From Coriobacteriaceae bacterium (GTDB lineage Bacteria; Actinomycetota; Coriobacteriia; Coriobacteriales; UMGS124): 6,366 nt of DNA. The notes beneath the pieces are model-generated. The model was given only the letters and a program-made list of their open reading frames with translations. It searched no databases and was not told the DNA's origin. Both the position numbers and the translations under genes were made by a program. The stretch is taken from the NCBI GenBank assembly GCA_019421015.1, contig JAHZGC010000049.1, positions 1-6,366 on the forward strand, in the 5' to 3' direction. This document shows, in pieces, positions 5,531 through 6,366 of the stretch. Every line of letters starts with the position of its first letter. Position 1 is the stretch's first letter.

Positions 5531-6366
5531 ATGCCCATGCCCACAGCCCAGCGCGTCGCCTCGGGGGTGGGCGCCCGGCGTGTGATTTATTGCGTGGGCA
5601 ACGGCGTATGGGTCACCTTTGCGATGTCGGTCGCGCTCGTGTGGCCGTTTGCGTCTGAGGACGGCTATGCCACGGCGGCGGGGCTCGTGAACCGGGGGTG
5701 CTTCGCGCTGGCCTTTTTTGCCATGGCGGTCCTGGATGCCCAGGGCCGGCTTGGAGGCCGATACACGCTGGTCAAGATAACCGCCGCCTGTGCGGCCGTT
5801 GCGTTGGGGCTGCTGCTGGCCGGGGGCTTCTCGGCGGCGTGGCCGATCTACGCGGCGGCGGCCGTCTTGGGCGTGGGCAACTGCTGTGGGTTCTGCCAAT
5901 GGCTGCGCATCCTCGCGTCCCAGGGGATCGACGTGGCAAAGGGGCTGCTGTTGGGCGGGTCGTCGGTGCATATCCTGCTGGTGTTCGCCGTCGACTCGTG
6001 GGCACCGGGGGCGTGGCCCCCATGGTTCGCGCTGGGCGTCTGCGCGCCGCTCGGCATCGGTTTGCTCGCTGTCAACGTATGCGTGAACCAAGAACCGTCC
6101 GACGACGGCCCTGCAAGCCCTGCCGCCTGCGCCGGAGTCCTGCGCAGCCTGCGCCTGCCGGTCGTGTGCGCCGTGGCTCTCGTGCTCATCACGCCCATCG
6201 CGTGCTCGGTGTTCGGCTCCACGGACGGCCTTGCGGGCTCCGCGGTCTCGACCGTCGCCCAGCTCGTGTCCCTGGGGATTCTGGCGGTCGTCTGGTTCGC
6301 GCTCCGGCGCAACCTCACGCTGCCCCAGCTCTACTGCGTGTCGCTGCCCCTGTTTGCCAGCGCCAT
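5531..6366 (+). CDS. Second membrane-bound LuxR-type regulator, paralog of the upstream gene (partial)
   Basis: The frame is open from the ATG at 5531 to the window edge, giving 278 codons that cover about the first eight membrane helices of the sensor domain. The DNA-binding domain expected at the C-terminus lies outside the window, so its presence is inferred from the paralog. The protein aligns from VIYCVGNGVWVTFAMSVA onward with the upstream regulator; by hand I count 32 identities in 51 positions over the first membrane region. The motif CGFCQWLRIL is preserved, as are LRSLRLPVVCAVAL and LITPIA. AAAGGAG eight bases before the ATG supports the start; a second in-frame ATG at 5537 is possible. 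The gene follows its paralog after 361 nt that carry a copy of the same operator and promoter, so it is probably a separate transcription unit. The membrane regions have diverged, so the two copies may sense different ligands. Confidence 0.88.
   Translation, partial: MPMPTAQRVASGVGARRVIYCVGNGVWVTFAMSVALVWPFASEDGYATAAGLVNRGCFALAFFAMAVLDAQGRLGGRYTLVKITAACAAVALGLLLAGGFSAAWPIYAAAAVLGVGNCCGFCQWLRILASQGIDVAKGLLLGGSSVHILLVFAVDSWAPGAWPPWFALGVCAPLGIGLLAVNVCVNQEPSDDGPASPAACAGVLRSLRLPVVCAVALVLITPIACSVFGSTDGLAGSAVSTVAQLVSLGILAVVWFALRRNLTLPQLYCVSLPLFASA

Noticed and set aside
5474..6091. 205-codon minus-strand frame opposite the second regulator
   Set aside because: It is an Arg/His/Pro-rich antisense shadow of the paralogous regulator, whose plus-strand translation aligns well with the upstream gene.

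Overview
The window looks like part of a GC-rich chromosome from a gut-type anaerobe of the class Coriobacteriia (Actinomycetota). The evidence is a Tat-exported single-domain FAD reductase of the kind these bacteria carry in many copies, beside regulators with about 12 membrane helices fused to a C-terminal LuxR DNA-binding domain. That combination is typical of Eggerthella, Slackia, Olsenella and Collinsella relatives. The genus cannot be fixed from the sequence. An intergenic repeat at about 1170-1350 resembles, from memory only, repeats in Collinsella genomes.

Layout, left to right: (1) 1-1031, minus strand: the N-terminal 343 residues of a sodium:neurotransmitter symporter (NSS/SNF) family transporter, cut by the window edge. 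(2) 1032-1705: a gene-free stretch holding the symporter promoter, a 27-bp inverted repeat with an 87-nt spacer, a small AT-rich island with palindromes, and a strong terminator hairpin for the next gene. (3) 1706-3352, minus strand: a complete 548-residue Tat-secreted FAD-dependent reductase/dehydrogenase. (4) 3353-3705: a divergent regulatory region with a palindromic candidate operator. (5) 3706-5169, plus strand: a complete 487-residue membrane-bound LuxR-type regulator. (6) 5170-5530: an 18-nt tandem repeat over the stop codon, a long nested hairpin, and a second copy of the operator and promoter. (7) 5531 to the window end, plus strand: the N-terminal 278 residues of a second, paralogous membrane LuxR-type regulator.

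A plausible reading is that the window carries an inducible respiration or biotransformation module. A membrane regulator senses a small molecule at the cell surface and acts on the shared regulatory region, and the divergent FAD reductase reduces or oxidises an unidentified substrate outside the cytoplasm. The reductase lacks the residues that define fumarate reductases in the motifs I could align, so its substrate is open. The regulator has been tandemly duplicated together with its upstream region: the same palindrome, TACCCC-N7-GGGGTA followed by GCGCAAA, precedes both copies. The two regulator genes share an unbroken 55-nt identical tract inside otherwise diverged sequence, which suggests recent gene conversion. 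No electron-donor cytochrome is visible in the window. The link between the symporter and the reductase is only by proximity.
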